Position numbers and translations under genes: made by a program. A stretch of DNA of 64,000 nucleotides from Pseudomonas sp. Irchel 3E13 (lineage in GTDB: Bacteria > Pseudomonadota > Gammaproteobacteria > Pseudomonadales > Pseudomonadaceae). Positions 52,439-61,346 of the stretch are shown here, one piece after another; the first letter of the stretch is position 1; every line of letters begins with the position of its first letter. The notes beneath the pieces were generated by a model. The model was given only the letters and a program-made list of their open reading frames with translations. It was not told where the DNA came from and made no database searches. The stretch is from assembly GCF_900187455.1 (NCBI RefSeq), contig NZ_FYDX01000017.1, positions 62,001 to 126,000 on the forward strand. Direction: 5' to 3'.

Positions 52439-52467
52439 TTGACCTACGAGCTTGCTTTCTCTAGAAT
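52439..52467 (+). promoter_or_regulatory. rpmH promoter
   Basis: TTGACC (52439-52444), 17-base spacer and TAGAAT (52462-52467) make a good sigma-70 promoter 60 bases upstream of the rpmH ATG. Confidence 0.8.
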
Positions 52468-52526
52468 CGCCGGTCTCTTAAAACGGGGGCCATTCCGGCC
52501 CGTTGTCACGAACCAGGTAACACGCC

Positions 52527-52661
52527 ATGAAACGTACTTTCCAACCAAGCACCATCAAGCGCGCTCGCACTCACGGTTTCCGTGCTCGTATGGCCACCAA
52601 GAACGGCCGTGCCGTACTGTCCCGCCGTCGTGCCAAAGGCCGTAAGCGCCTGGCAGTTTGA
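52527..52661 (+). CDS. rpmH: 50S ribosomal protein L34
   Basis: A 44-residue, very basic protein. It begins [20 protein letters not shown] and ends in [12 protein letters not shown], matching L34 along its full length. It is read in a frame that overlaps other open frames here and is easily missed. It leads the rpmH-rnpA-yidD-yidC operon. Confidence 0.99.
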
Positions 52662-52674
52662 TTTTTCGGCATCG

Positions 52675-53079
52675 GTGGTGAGTCAGGACTTCAGTCGGGA
52701 AAAGCGTCTGCTGACCCCTCGACACTTCAAAGCGGTCTTTGACTCTCCATCAGGCAAGGTGCCAGGCAAGAGTCTCTTGCTCCTTGCCCGCGAGAACGGC
52801 CTTGATCACCCCCGCCTGGGTTTGGTGATCGGCAAGAAGAGCGTCAAGCTTTCCGTTCAACGCAACCGCTTGAAGCGTTTGATGCGCGATTCGTTTCGCC
52901 TTCACCAGGAGATCCTGGTCGGCTGGGACATTGTCATCGTCGCGCGCAAAGGCCTTGGCGATATAGAAAACCCGGAATTGCACCAGCATTTTGGCAAGCT
53001 CTGGAAGCGACTCGCTCGTAGTCGGCCCTCTCCAGTGGTCAAGACCGAATCTGTAGGGGTGGACCGTCCAGATGCGTAA
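52675..53079 (+). CDS. rnpA: ribonuclease P protein component
   Basis: A 134-residue RNase P protein that helps the catalytic RNA trim tRNA 5' ends. The RNR-type motif is KLSVQRNRLKRLMRDSFR (about 53-70), after FSREKRLLTPRHF. The GTG at 52675 (GTG GTG AGT) matches the Pseudomonas MVS start; the second GTG is 3 bases on. It overlaps yidD by 8 bases. Confidence 0.97.
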   Translation: MVSQDFSREKRLLTPRHFKAVFDSPSGKVPGKSLLLLARENGLDHPRLGLVIGKKSVKLSVQRNRLKRLMRDSFRLHQEILVGWDIVIVARKGLGDIENPELHQHFGKLWKRLARSRPSPVVKTESVGVDRPDA

Positions 53080-53317
53080 ACTGGCACTCGTTCCGATCCA
53101 GTTTTACCGTTACGCCATCAGCCCATTGATGGCCAGTCATTGCCGTTTCTACCCAAGTTGCTCCTGCTATGCGTACGAAGCCATCGAAAAACATGGTCTC
53201 TTGCGTGGCGGGTGGCTGACCGTTCGTCGGCTGGGTCGCTGCCATCCCTGGAATGCCGGCGGCTTTGACCCGGTTCCGCCAGTTCCTTCTTCCCGTACTT
53301 CTTCGATAGCCGAGTAA
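53072..53317 (+). CDS. yidD: membrane protein insertion efficiency factor YidD
   Basis: An 81-residue protein with the family core PIQFYRYAISPLMASHCRFY, CSCYAYEAIEKHG and RCHPWNAGGFDPVP. It supports YidC-dependent insertion and associates with the inner membrane. It overlaps rnpA and ends 2 bases before yidC, so expression is tightly linked. Confidence 0.96.
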   Translation: MRKLALVPIQFYRYAISPLMASHCRFYPSCSCYAYEAIEKHGLLRGGWLTVRRLGRCHPWNAGGFDPVPPVPSSRTSSIAE

Positions 53318-53319
53318 TC

Positions 53320-54999
53320 ATGGATATTAAACGCACGATCCTGATCGCCGCCCTGGCAATCGTGTCCTATGTCATGGTCCTCAAGTGGAACCAGGACTAC
53401 GGCCAGGCTGCCCTGCCGACTCAGAATGTTGCTGCCAACACTGTCGCGCCGTCTCTGTCGGACACCCCGAATGCTGGCAACAGCGCAAGTGCTGATGTTC
53501 CAAGCGCCAGCGGCGAATCCAGCCCAGCCGAACTGGCTCCGGTGGTCGTCAGCAAGGACCTGATCCGGGTCAAAACCGATGTTCTCGATCTGGCTATCGA
53601 CCCAAGCGGTGGTGACATCGCGCAACTGATGTTGCCGAAATACCCGCGCCGTCAGGACCACCCTGAAATTCCGTTCCAGTTGTTCGACAACGGCAACGAG
53701 CGTGTTTACCTGGCTCAAAGTGGCCTGACCGGCGTCAATGGCCCGGATGCACGCTCGACTGGTCGTCCGCTGTACGCCACTGAACAGAAAAGTTATCAAC
53801 TGGCTGATGGCCAGGACCAACTGGTCGTCGACCTGAAATTCAGCGACGCCGGCGTCAACTACATCAAGCGCTTCTCCTTCAAGCGCGGTGAGTACGACCT
53901 GACCGTCACTTACCTGATCGATAACCAGAGTGGTCAGCCATGGACCGGTAACCTGTTCGCGCAACTGAAGCGTGATGCGAGTTCCGATCCGTCGTCGTCG
54001 ACCGCTACCGGCACTGCCACCTACTTGGGCGCTGCCCTGTGGACAAGTTCCGAGCCCTACAAAAAGGTGTCCATGAAGGACATCGACAAGGGCAATTTGA
54101 AAGAAAATGTGACTGGTGGCTGGGTAGCCTGGCTGCAGCACTACTTCGTGACCGCATGGATTCCGAAGTCCGGTGAGAACAACATTGTTCAAACCCGCAA
54201 AGACAGCCAAGGCAACTACATCATCGGTTTCACTGGCCCAGCGCTGAACGTGGCCACGGGTGCCCAGGCTGAAACCAGCACCATGCTGTACGCCGGTCCG
54301 AAGATTCAGGACAAGCTGAAAGCGTTGTCCCCAGGTCTGGAACTGACTGTCGACTACGGCATTCTGTGGTTCATCGCCCAGCCTATCTTCTGGCTGCTGC
54401 AACATATCCACAGCCTGCTCGGCAACTGGGGCTGGTCGATCATCGCCCTGACCATGCTGATCAAGCTGCTGTTCTTCCCGCTCTCGGCCGCCAGCTACAA
54501 GTCGATGGCGCGCATGCGTGCCGTGGCCCCTAAACTGGCTGCCCTGAAAGAACAGCATGGCGACGACCGGCAGAAAATGTCGCAAGCCATGATGGAGCTG
54601 TACAAGAAAGAGAAGATCAACCCGCTGGGCGGCTGCTTGCCGATCCTGGTGCAGATGCCGGTCTTCCTCTCGCTGTACTGGGTACTGCTGGAAAGTGTCG
54701 AGATGCGTCAGGCACCGTGGATGTTCTGGATCACCGACCTGTCGATCAAGGATCCGTTCTTCATCCTGCCGATCATCATGGGCGCAACCATGTTCATCCA
54801 GCAGCAGCTGAACCCGACTCCGCCGGATCCGATGCAGGCCAAGGTGATGAAGCTGATGCCAATCATCTTCACCTTCTTCTTCCTGTGGTTCCCGGCTGGC
54901 CTGGTGCTGTACTGGGTTGTGAACAACTGCCTGTCGATCGCACAGCAGTGGTACATCACCCGCAAAATCGAGGCAGCCACCAAGAAGGCCGCTGCCTGA
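53320..54999 (+). CDS. yidC: membrane protein insertase YidC
   Basis: A 559-residue inner-membrane insertase of the Gram-negative type: first transmembrane helix at about 6-25 (ILIAALAIVSYVMVL), a large periplasmic beta-domain (about 60-340) and a conserved core of five helices (ILWFIAQPIFWLLQHIHSLL, PLGGCLPILVQMPVFLSLYW). A terminator follows the stop. Confidence 0.98.
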   Translation: MDIKRTILIAALAIVSYVMVLKWNQDYGQAALPTQNVAANTVAPSLSDTPNAGNSASADVPSASGESSPAELAPVVVSKDLIRVKTDVLDLAIDPSGGDIAQLMLPKYPRRQDHPEIPFQLFDNGNERVYLAQSGLTGVNGPDARSTGRPLYATEQKSYQLADGQDQLVVDLKFSDAGVNYIKRFSFKRGEYDLTVTYLIDNQSGQPWTGNLFAQLKRDASSDPSSSTATGTATYLGAALWTSSEPYKKVSMKDIDKGNLKENVTGGWVAWLQHYFVTAWIPKSGENNIVQTRKDSQGNYIIGFTGPALNVATGAQAETSTMLYAGPKIQDKLKALSPGLELTVDYGILWFIAQPIFWLLQHIHSLLGNWGWSIIALTMLIKLLFFPLSAASYKSMARMRAVAPKLAALKEQHGDDRQKMSQAMMELYKKEKINPLGGCLPILVQMPVFLSLYWVLLESVEMRQAPWMFWITDLSIKDPFFILPIIMGATMFIQQQLNPTPPDPMQAKVMKLMPIIFTFFFLWFPAGLVLYWVVNNCLSIAQQWYITRKIEAATKKAAA

Positions 55000-55026
55000 C
55001 AGGTTAGCCAGCTAATCTGTGGATAA

Positions 55027-55049
55027 ACGCCCCACTCGTGGGGCGTTTT
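55027..55049 (+). terminator. terminator after yidC
   Basis: ACGCCCCA (55027-55034), CTCG loop, TGGGGCGT (55039-55046), then TTTGC. It has a strong stem but a short U tract; a DnaA-box 9-mer overlaps its 5' edge (55018-55026). Confidence 0.75.
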
Positions 55050-55083
55050 GCTATCTGACGTTTTTGTTTCGAGGCCACCGACC

Positions 55084-56454
55084 ATGAATTCCCGTCGTGA
55101 AACCATCACCGCCATCGCTACCGCCCAAGGCCGCGGTGGGGTGGGCATTGTGCGTATCTCCGGGCCTTTGGCCAGCCAGGCCGGCCAAGCGATCACTGGT
55201 CGTCAACTGAATCCGCGGCATGCTCATTACGGCCCGTTTCGCAGTGAAGACGGTCTGGTTCTCGACGAAGGCATCGCCTTGTTCTTCCCCGGGCCGAACT
55301 CGTTCACCGGCGAGGACGTGCTGGAGCTCCAGGGCCATGGCGGTCCGGTGGTACTGGATATGCTTCTGCAGCGCTGTGTACAACTGGGTTGCCGGCTGGC
55401 GCGCCCCGGAGAATTCAGTGAGCGCGCCTTTCTCAACGACAAGCTCGACCTGGCGCAGGCGGAAGCCATCGCCGACCTGATCGAGGCGAGTTCTGCACAG
55501 GCTGCTCGCAATGCATTGCGTTCGTTGCAGGGGGAGTTCTCGCGCCGTGTGGATAACCTCACCGAGCGCCTGATCAGCCTGCGAATCTATGTGGAAGCCG
55601 CCATCGATTTTCCCGAGGAAGAAATCGACTTTCTCGCCGATGGCCATGTCCTCGGCATGCTCGATCAGGTCCGCGAAGATCTGGCCTTGGTAATGCGTGA
55701 AGCCGGGCAGGGCGCTTTGTTGCGCGATGGTATGACGGTTGTGATTGCCGGCCGGCCCAACGCGGGCAAGTCCAGTCTGCTGAACATGCTTGCCGGTCGC
55801 GAGGCGGCAATCGTTACCGAGATCGCCGGTACAACCCGGGATATCCTGCGCGAACATATCCACATCGACGGCATGCCGCTGCACGTTGTGGATACTGCAG
55901 GCCTGCGTGACACCGAGGACCATGTGGAAAAAATCGGTGTGGAGCGTGCGCTGAAGGCCATTGGAGAGGCCGATCGGGTGCTGTTGGTCGTGGACGCCAC
56001 TGCTCCCGAGGCCTGCGACCCGTTTGCGTTATGGCCGGAGTTCCTCGATCAGCGGCCGCAGCCTGACAAAGTTACCCTGATTCGCAACAAGGCCGACCTC
56101 ACGGGCGAGTCGATTGGCATCGAACAGTGTGCGGATGGCCACGTCACGATCACTCTCAGCGCCAAAGCGCCCGATATGGGCCTGGATCTGCTGCGCGAAC
56201 ACCTCAAAGCCTGCATGGGTTATGAACAGACCGCCGAAAGTGGCTTCAGCGCCCGCCGGCGTCATCTGGAGGCGTTGCGTCAGGCCAGCGCGAGTCTCGA
56301 ACACGGTCGCGCGCAATTGACCCTGGCAGGCGCGGGGGAGCTGCTGGCGGAAGATTTGCGTCAGGCCCAGCAGTCTTTGGGTGAAATTACCGGGGCATTC
56401 AGCTCCGACGACCTCCTGGGTCGAATCTTCTCCAGCTTCTGCATCGGCAAATAA
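55084..56454 (+). CDS. mnmE: tRNA-modifying GTPase MnmE
   Basis: A 456-residue GTPase that with MnmG forms the cmnm5 modification of wobble uridine. N-terminal folate-binding domain (ETITAIATAQGRGGVGIVRI), a helical domain and a G domain with VVIAGRPNAGKSSLLNMLAG (about 220), DTAGLRD and NKADL, and the C-terminal catalytic CIGK. The ATG at 55084 matches homologues; the frame extends 12 codons further upstream without support. Confidence 0.98.
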   Translation: MNSRRETITAIATAQGRGGVGIVRISGPLASQAGQAITGRQLNPRHAHYGPFRSEDGLVLDEGIALFFPGPNSFTGEDVLELQGHGGPVVLDMLLQRCVQLGCRLARPGEFSERAFLNDKLDLAQAEAIADLIEASSAQAARNALRSLQGEFSRRVDNLTERLISLRIYVEAAIDFPEEEIDFLADGHVLGMLDQVREDLALVMREAGQGALLRDGMTVVIAGRPNAGKSSLLNMLAGREAAIVTEIAGTTRDILREHIHIDGMPLHVVDTAGLRDTEDHVEKIGVERALKAIGEADRVLLVVDATAPEACDPFALWPEFLDQRPQPDKVTLIRNKADLTGESIGIEQCADGHVTITLSAKAPDMGLDLLREHLKACMGYEQTAESGFSARRRHLEALRQASASLEHGRAQLTLAGAGELLAEDLRQAQQSLGEITGAFSSDDLLGRIFSSFCIGK

Positions 56455-56968
56455 GCCTTCTTATCCACAGACCGGGTCGCATCTGACGGCCCGGCTGTAG
56501 CGTCTTTCTGCCCCTTTCACTTATCCACTGACGAAGACTCCGGGCTTGCCTGGGGCTTTCGCCTGCCCGCTTGTCCACAAAATGCCGGAATAAGCCCTGT
56601 GGAAAACCCGCCTTCAGCTCCGTTGATAACTAGGCCTCAAGGCTGGAGATAAATTCGCCTGTGGGTAAATAGCAGTTTAATCCACAGGTTTAAGGCGCTT
56701 ATCCATAGCCCCCAGGGGTGGTGGTGAACAGGGTTTTGAAACGCTGTACATATTGATCTATATGGGCTGTAGAACGTTATCCACAGATAGGTGCTGCACT
56801 AAGAATAAACATAAAAACAAAGCTTTTATAAAGTTTTCTTCGTTATTTCTATTGCCGGCCATTCATCCACAGGCTGGTTAAATTTTGTGCAAAAGGTTCC
56901 TTTAGGAGGGGGTAAGTCCCTATACTTGCCAGCTATCCCTTTTTATTCCCGAAACAGGCACGAGGTGC
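56455..56968. other. second origin-like DnaA-box region upstream of mnmG
   Basis: 514 gene-free bases with boxes or near-boxes TTATCCACA 56461, TTATCCACT 56521, TTGTCCACA 56571, TGTGGAAAA 56598, CGTTGATAA 56621, TGTGGGTAA 56660, TAATCCACA 56678, TTATCCATA 56699, TTATCCACA 56777 and TCATCCACA 56863, followed by an AT-rich stretch (56795-56850). Offsets between aligned boxes equal those in oriC (see findings). TATACT (56921-56926) is the probable mnmG -10. Confidence 0.85.
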
Positions 56969-58864
56969 GTGGTGGATTTCCCTTCCCGTTTTGAAGTGAT
57001 CGTCATCGGCGGCGGCCATGCCGGTACCGAGGCTGCGCTTGCGTCAGCACGTATGGGTGTCAAAACCCTGCTGCTGACCCACAACGTGGAAACCCTCGGG
57101 CACATGAGCTGCAACCCGGCTATCGGTGGTATTGGCAAGAGCCACCTGGTCAAGGAAATCGATGCGCTCGGTGGTGCCATGGCACTGGCCACAGACAAGA
57201 GCGGCATCCAGTTCCGCGTTCTGAACAACCGCAAGGGCCCGGCCGTACGGGCAACCCGTGCGCAAGCCGACCGCGCGATCTACAAGGCGGTGGTCCGGGA
57301 GATTCTCGAGAACCAGCCCAACCTGTGGATATTCCAGCAGTCCTGCAATGACCTCATCGTCGAGCAGGATCAGGTGCGCGGCGTTGTGACCCAGATGGGT
57401 CTGCGGTTCTTCGCCGACTCCGTGGTATTGACCACCGGCACCTTCCTCGCGGGACTTATCCACATCGGTCTGCAGAACTATTCCGGTGGTCGGGCCGGTG
57501 ATCCGCCAGCGATCGCCCTGGCCCATCGCTTACGTGAATTACCGTTACGCGTGGGTCGCCTGAAAACCGGTACTCCACCGCGCATCGATGGACGTTCTGT
57601 GGATTTCTCGGTGATGACCGAACAGGCAGGTGATACCCCGATCCCGGTGATGTCGTTCATGGGCTCGAAGGAAATGCACCCGCGGCAGGTCAGTTGCTGG
57701 ATTACCCACACCAATGAGCGGACCCACGAAATCATCGCGTCCAACCTCGACCGCTCGCCGATGTATTCCGGCGTCATCGAGGGCATTGGTCCGCGCTACT
57801 GCCCATCGATCGAAGACAAGATCCATCGGTTCGCTGACAAGCAGAGCCATCAGGTCTTCATCGAACCCGAAGGCCTCAACACCCACGAGCTGTATCCGAA
57901 CGGGATATCCACATCCCTGCCGTTCGATGTGCAGTTGCAGATCGTGCGTTCGATCCGCGGTATGGAGAACGCGCACATCGTTCGCCCGGGCTACGCCATC
58001 GAGTACGACTACTTCGATCCGCGCGACTTGAAATACAGCCTGGAAACCAAAGTGATCGGCGGGCTGTTCTTTGCCGGGCAGATCAATGGCACCACGGGCT
58101 ACGAAGAGGCCGGAGCCCAAGGATTGCTGGCCGGCGCCAACGCGGCGTTGCGTGCGAAAGGCCTGGAAAGCTGGTGCCCGCGCCGCGACGAAGCCTACAT
58201 CGGCGTATTGGTCGACGACCTGATTACCCTGGGTACCCAGGAGCCGTACCGCATGTTCACGTCTCGCGCCGAGTACCGCCTGATCCTGCGCGAAGACAAC
58301 GCGGATCTGCGCCTTACCGAAAAAGGCCGCGAACTTGGGCTCGTGGATGACGCACGCTGGGCGGCGTTCACTGCCAAGCGCGAAGGAATCGAGCGTGAAG
58401 AACAGCGTCTGAAATCCACCTGGATACGCCCGGGTACCGAGCAGGGCACCGCCGTTGCCGAACGATTCGGCACCCCGCTGAGCCACGAGTACAACCTGCT
58501 CAACCTGTTGAGCCGCCCGGAAATCGACTATGCCGGCCTCGTGGAAGTCACCGGTGGCAGCGATGTGGATGACCAGGTTGCTGAGCAAATCGAGATCAAA
58601 ACCAAATACGCCGGTTACATCGACCGGCAACAGGAAGAAATCGCTCGCCTGCGTGCCAGCGAAGACACCCGCCTGCCGGAAGATATCGACTACAGTGGTA
58701 TTTCCGGGCTATCCAAGGAGATCCAGGGCAAGCTCGGCCAGTCGCGGCCGGAAACCCTGGGCCAGGCTTCGCGTATCCCGGGCGTGACCCCCGCGGCGAT
58801 TTCCCTGTTGTTGATCCATCTGAAGAAACGCGGCGCTGGCCGCGGTCTGGAGCAAAGCGCTTGA
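56969..58864 (+). CDS. mnmG: tRNA uridine 5-carboxymethylaminomethyl enzyme MnmG
   Basis: A 631-residue FAD protein that partners MnmE. The dinucleotide fold is VIVIGGGHAGTEAALASARM (about 10-29), and GLINGTTGYEEA-type and C-terminal helical regions are complete. The GTG at 56969 (GTG GTG GAT) with GAGG upstream gives the usual MVDFPSRFEV start. Its stop overlaps the rsmG TTG. A DnaA-box 9-mer (57456) occurs in its coding sequence. Confidence 0.98.
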   Translation: MVDFPSRFEVIVIGGGHAGTEAALASARMGVKTLLLTHNVETLGHMSCNPAIGGIGKSHLVKEIDALGGAMALATDKSGIQFRVLNNRKGPAVRATRAQADRAIYKAVVREILENQPNLWIFQQSCNDLIVEQDQVRGVVTQMGLRFFADSVVLTTGTFLAGLIHIGLQNYSGGRAGDPPAIALAHRLRELPLRVGRLKTGTPPRIDGRSVDFSVMTEQAGDTPIPVMSFMGSKEMHPRQVSCWITHTNERTHEIIASNLDRSPMYSGVIEGIGPRYCPSIEDKIHRFADKQSHQVFIEPEGLNTHELYPNGISTSLPFDVQLQIVRSIRGMENAHIVRPGYAIEYDYFDPRDLKYSLETKVIGGLFFAGQINGTTGYEEAGAQGLLAGANAALRAKGLESWCPRRDEAYIGVLVDDLITLGTQEPYRMFTSRAEYRLILREDNADLRLTEKGRELGLVDDARWAAFTAKREGIEREEQRLKSTWIRPGTEQGTAVAERFGTPLSHEYNLLNLLSRPEIDYAGLVEVTGGSDVDDQVAEQIEIKTKYAGYIDRQQEEIARLRASEDTRLPEDIDYSGISGLSKEIQGKLGQSRPETLGQASRIPGVTPAAISLLLIHLKKRGAGRGLEQSA

Positions 58865-59505
58865 GTTCTATGGTCACCGCAAAACACGCCGATGAGTTGT
58901 CCACAGGGGCCCGCCAACTCGGGCTCGAGCTGAGCGAGGCGCAGCAGGAGCAACTGCTGGCCTATCTGGCTTTGTTGATCAAATGGAACAAGGCTTACAA
59001 CCTCACCGCAGTACGCGATCCGGATGAGATGGTGTCTCGCCATCTGCTCGACAGCCTCAGCGTGATGTCGTTTATCCACAGCGACCGCTGGCTGGACGTT
59101 GGCAGTGGTGGGGGAATGCCGGGAATTCCGTTGGCTATCCTGCATCCGGAGAAGCAGGTCACGGTGCTGGACAGCAATGGCAAGAAAACCCGCTTCCTCA
59201 CCCAGGTGAAACTGGAGCTGAAGCTGGACAACCTGACAGTTATCCACAAGCGGGCCGAAGAGTTCCAACCTGAGCAGCCATTCACCGGGATCATCTCGCG
59301 TGCTTTCAGCAGCATGGAAAATTTCACTAACTGGACGCGGCACCTGGGGGATTCCCAGACACAGTGGCTGGCAATGAAAGGACTGCATCCAGCCGATGAG
59401 CTGGTAGCATTGCCGGCAGATTTCGAAGTGGAGAGCGAGCAGGCCTTGACCGTTCCAGGTTGCCAAGGCCAACGCCATCTGCTGATACTGCGCCGCACGG
59501 CATGA
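58861..59505 (+). CDS. rsmG: 16S rRNA m7G527 methyltransferase
   Basis: A 214-residue SAM methyltransferase. The SAM-binding loop is WLDVGSGGGMPGIPLAI (about 76-92), preceded by KWNKAYNLTAVRDPDEM, and the catalytic region lies near ISRAFSSM. The TTG at 58861 overlaps the mnmG stop (TTGA) and fits homologue length; the ATG at 58870 is the alternative. Two consensus DnaA boxes lie in the gene (59072, 59240). Confidence 0.96.
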   Translation: MSSMVTAKHADELSTGARQLGLELSEAQQEQLLAYLALLIKWNKAYNLTAVRDPDEMVSRHLLDSLSVMSFIHSDRWLDVGSGGGMPGIPLAILHPEKQVTVLDSNGKKTRFLTQVKLELKLDNLTVIHKRAEEFQPEQPFTGIISRAFSSMENFTNWTRHLGDSQTQWLAMKGLHPADELVALPADFEVESEQALTVPGCQGQRHLLILRRTA

Positions 59506-59523
59506 CTGGGAACACAAGCAAGA

Positions 59524-60315
59524 ATGGCTAAGGTATTCGCGATTGCGAACCAAAAAGGGGGCGTGGGTAAAACCACCACCTGTATCAATCTCGCGGCCTC
59601 GCTGGTAGCAACCAAGCGTCGCGTGCTGCTGATTGACCTCGATCCACAAGGCAACGCCACCATGGGTAGCGGTGTGGATAAACATGTCCTGGAACATTCG
59701 GTCTACGATCTGCTGATCGGCGAGTGCGACCTGGCCCAGGCCATGCACATCTCCGAGCACGGTGGTTATCAACTGCTGCCGGCCAACCGTGACCTGACCG
59801 CCGCCGAGGTGGTGCTGCTGGAAATGCAGATGAAGGAAAGCCGTTTGCGCAATGCGCTGGCGCCTATCCGGGAAAGCTACGACTACATCCTCATCGACTG
59901 TCCGCCATCGCTGTCGATGCTGACCCTCAATGCCTTGGTCGCCGCTGACGGGGTGATCATCCCGATGCAGTGTGAATACTATGCACTGGAAGGTCTCAGC
60001 GACCTTGTGGATAACATCAAGCGCATCGCTGCCCGCCTGAATCCCGAGCTCAAGATCGAAGGCCTGCTGCGGACGATGTACGACCCGCGCCTGAGCCTGA
60101 ACAACGATGTTTCGGTGCAGCTCAAGGAGCATTTCGGCGAGCAGCTCTACGACACGGTCATTCCTCGCAACATTCGCCTGGCTGAGGCTCCGAGCTTTGG
60201 CATGCCGGCGTTGGCCTACGACAAGCAATCCCGAGGCGCCCTGGCTTACCTGGCCCTGGCGGGCGAACTCGTTCGTCGCCAGCGTCGTCAAACTCGCACT
60301 GCACAGACAACTTAA
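59524..60315 (+). CDS. parA: chromosome partitioning ATPase ParA
   Basis: A 263-residue Walker-type ATPase that moves ParB-parS complexes after replication. The deviant Walker A motif is KGGVGKTTTCINLAAS (about 10-25), and Walker B is YILIDCPPSLSML (about 120). It overlaps the promoter-side end of rsmG closely (18 bases) and precedes parB by 9 bases. Two DnaA boxes lie inside (59673, 60006). Confidence 0.98.
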   Translation: MAKVFAIANQKGGVGKTTTCINLAASLVATKRRVLLIDLDPQGNATMGSGVDKHVLEHSVYDLLIGECDLAQAMHISEHGGYQLLPANRDLTAAEVVLLEMQMKESRLRNALAPIRESYDYILIDCPPSLSMLTLNALVAADGVIIPMQCEYYALEGLSDLVDNIKRIAARLNPELKIEGLLRTMYDPRLSLNNDVSVQLKEHFGEQLYDTVIPRNIRLAEAPSFGMPALAYDKQSRGALAYLALAGELVRRQRRQTRTAQTT

Positions 60316-60324
60316 GGAATCCGC

Positions 60325-61197
60325 ATGGCCGTTAAGAAACGAGGTCTCGGACGTGGGTTGGATGCACTGTTGAGTGGTCCGACCGTCAGCGCGCTCGAAG
60401 AGCAAGCTGTAAAGGTCGACAAGAAAGAACTGCAACACCTGCCGTTGGACCTGATCCAGCGCGGCAAGTACCAGCCACGTCGGGATATGGACCCGCAGGC
60501 GCTTGAAGAACTGGCCCAGTCGATCAGGGGCCAGGGCGTCATGCAGCCGATCGTGGTCCGCCCTATCGAGGGTGACCGCTACGAAATCATCGCCGGTGAG
60601 CGGCGCTGGCGTGCCAGCCAGCAGGCCGGGCTCGACACTATCCCGGCGATGGTGCGCGATGTGCCGGATGAAGCTGCCATTGCGATGGCGCTGATCGAGA
60701 ACATCCAGCGTGAAGATCTCAATCCGGTTGAGGAAGCGAATGCGCTGCAACGTCTGCAGACCGAATTCCAGCTGACTCAGCAACAGGTTGCCGATGCCGT
60801 GGGCAAGTCGCGGGTCACCGTGGCCAACCTGCTGCGTCTGATCTCCTTGCCGGAAGTCATCAAGACCATGTTGTCCCATGGCGATCTGGAAATGGGGCAC
60901 GCACGTGCACTGCTCGGATTACCGGAAGAACAGCAGGTTGAAGGGGCGCGACACGTTGTCGCACGCGGGCTGACGGTACGTCAGACCGAAGCGCTGGTTC
61001 GCCAGTGGCTCAGTGGCAAACCTGAGCCTGTGGAACCAGCCAAGGCCGATCCGGATATAACCCGTCTGGAACAACGGCTGGCCGAGCGTTTAGGGTCTTC
61101 TGTACAGATACGTCATGGCAATAAAGGCAAGGGCCAATTAGTTATTAAGTACAACTCCTTGGATGAGTTGCAGGGCGTCCTTGCTCACATCCGCTGA
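60325..61197 (+). CDS. parB: chromosome partitioning protein ParB
   Basis: A 290-residue parS-binding CTPase. The CTP-binding region is marked by YEIIAGERRWRASQQAGL (about 90-107), the helix-turn-helix by QQQVADAVGKSRVTVANLLR (about 150-170) and the C-terminal dimer domain by LVIKYNSLDELQGVLAHIR. Its targets lie in and near recF and gyrB on the other side of oriC. Confidence 0.98.
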   Translation: MAVKKRGLGRGLDALLSGPTVSALEEQAVKVDKKELQHLPLDLIQRGKYQPRRDMDPQALEELAQSIRGQGVMQPIVVRPIEGDRYEIIAGERRWRASQQAGLDTIPAMVRDVPDEAAIAMALIENIQREDLNPVEEANALQRLQTEFQLTQQQVADAVGKSRVTVANLLRLISLPEVIKTMLSHGDLEMGHARALLGLPEEQQVEGARHVVARGLTVRQTEALVRQWLSGKPEPVEPAKADPDITRLEQRLAERLGSSVQIRHGNKGKGQLVIKYNSLDELQGVLAHIR

Positions 61198-61242
61198 AAC
61201 AATTCCCTTTGTAGCGCGTAGTCGGAAATCACTACCCGGCAG

Positions 61243-61271
61243 TTGAATAGGGGTTAAACCGCCCCTATACT
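61243..61271 (+). promoter_or_regulatory. promoter of the atp operon
   Basis: TTGAAT (61243-61248), a 17-base spacer and TATACT (61266-61271) make a strong sigma-70 promoter 75 bases before atpI. GGGG and CCCC in the spacer could form a small hairpin. Confidence 0.8.
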
Positions 61272-61346
61272 CTGCGCGCATTTTGTCGGCACAAATTATG
61301 CCAAGTCATAGTTGACTGGTTGGCCGACTTCAGGGGAGCAGTTTTG

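Larger units (their letters stand above)
51935..52526. other. oriC: oriC, chromosomal replication origin
   Basis: A 592-base gene-free region between dnaA and rpmH. DnaA boxes and near-boxes are TTATCCACA 52013, TGTGAATAA 52084, TGTGGATAA 52097, TGTTGATAA 52144 and 52159, TTATCCACC 52177 and TTATCCACA 52276. An AT-rich stretch (about 52300-52375, containing a run of T and GATTTATAAG) is the probable unwinding element. Its layout matches the known Pseudomonas origin between rpmH and dnaA. Confidence 0.95.
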
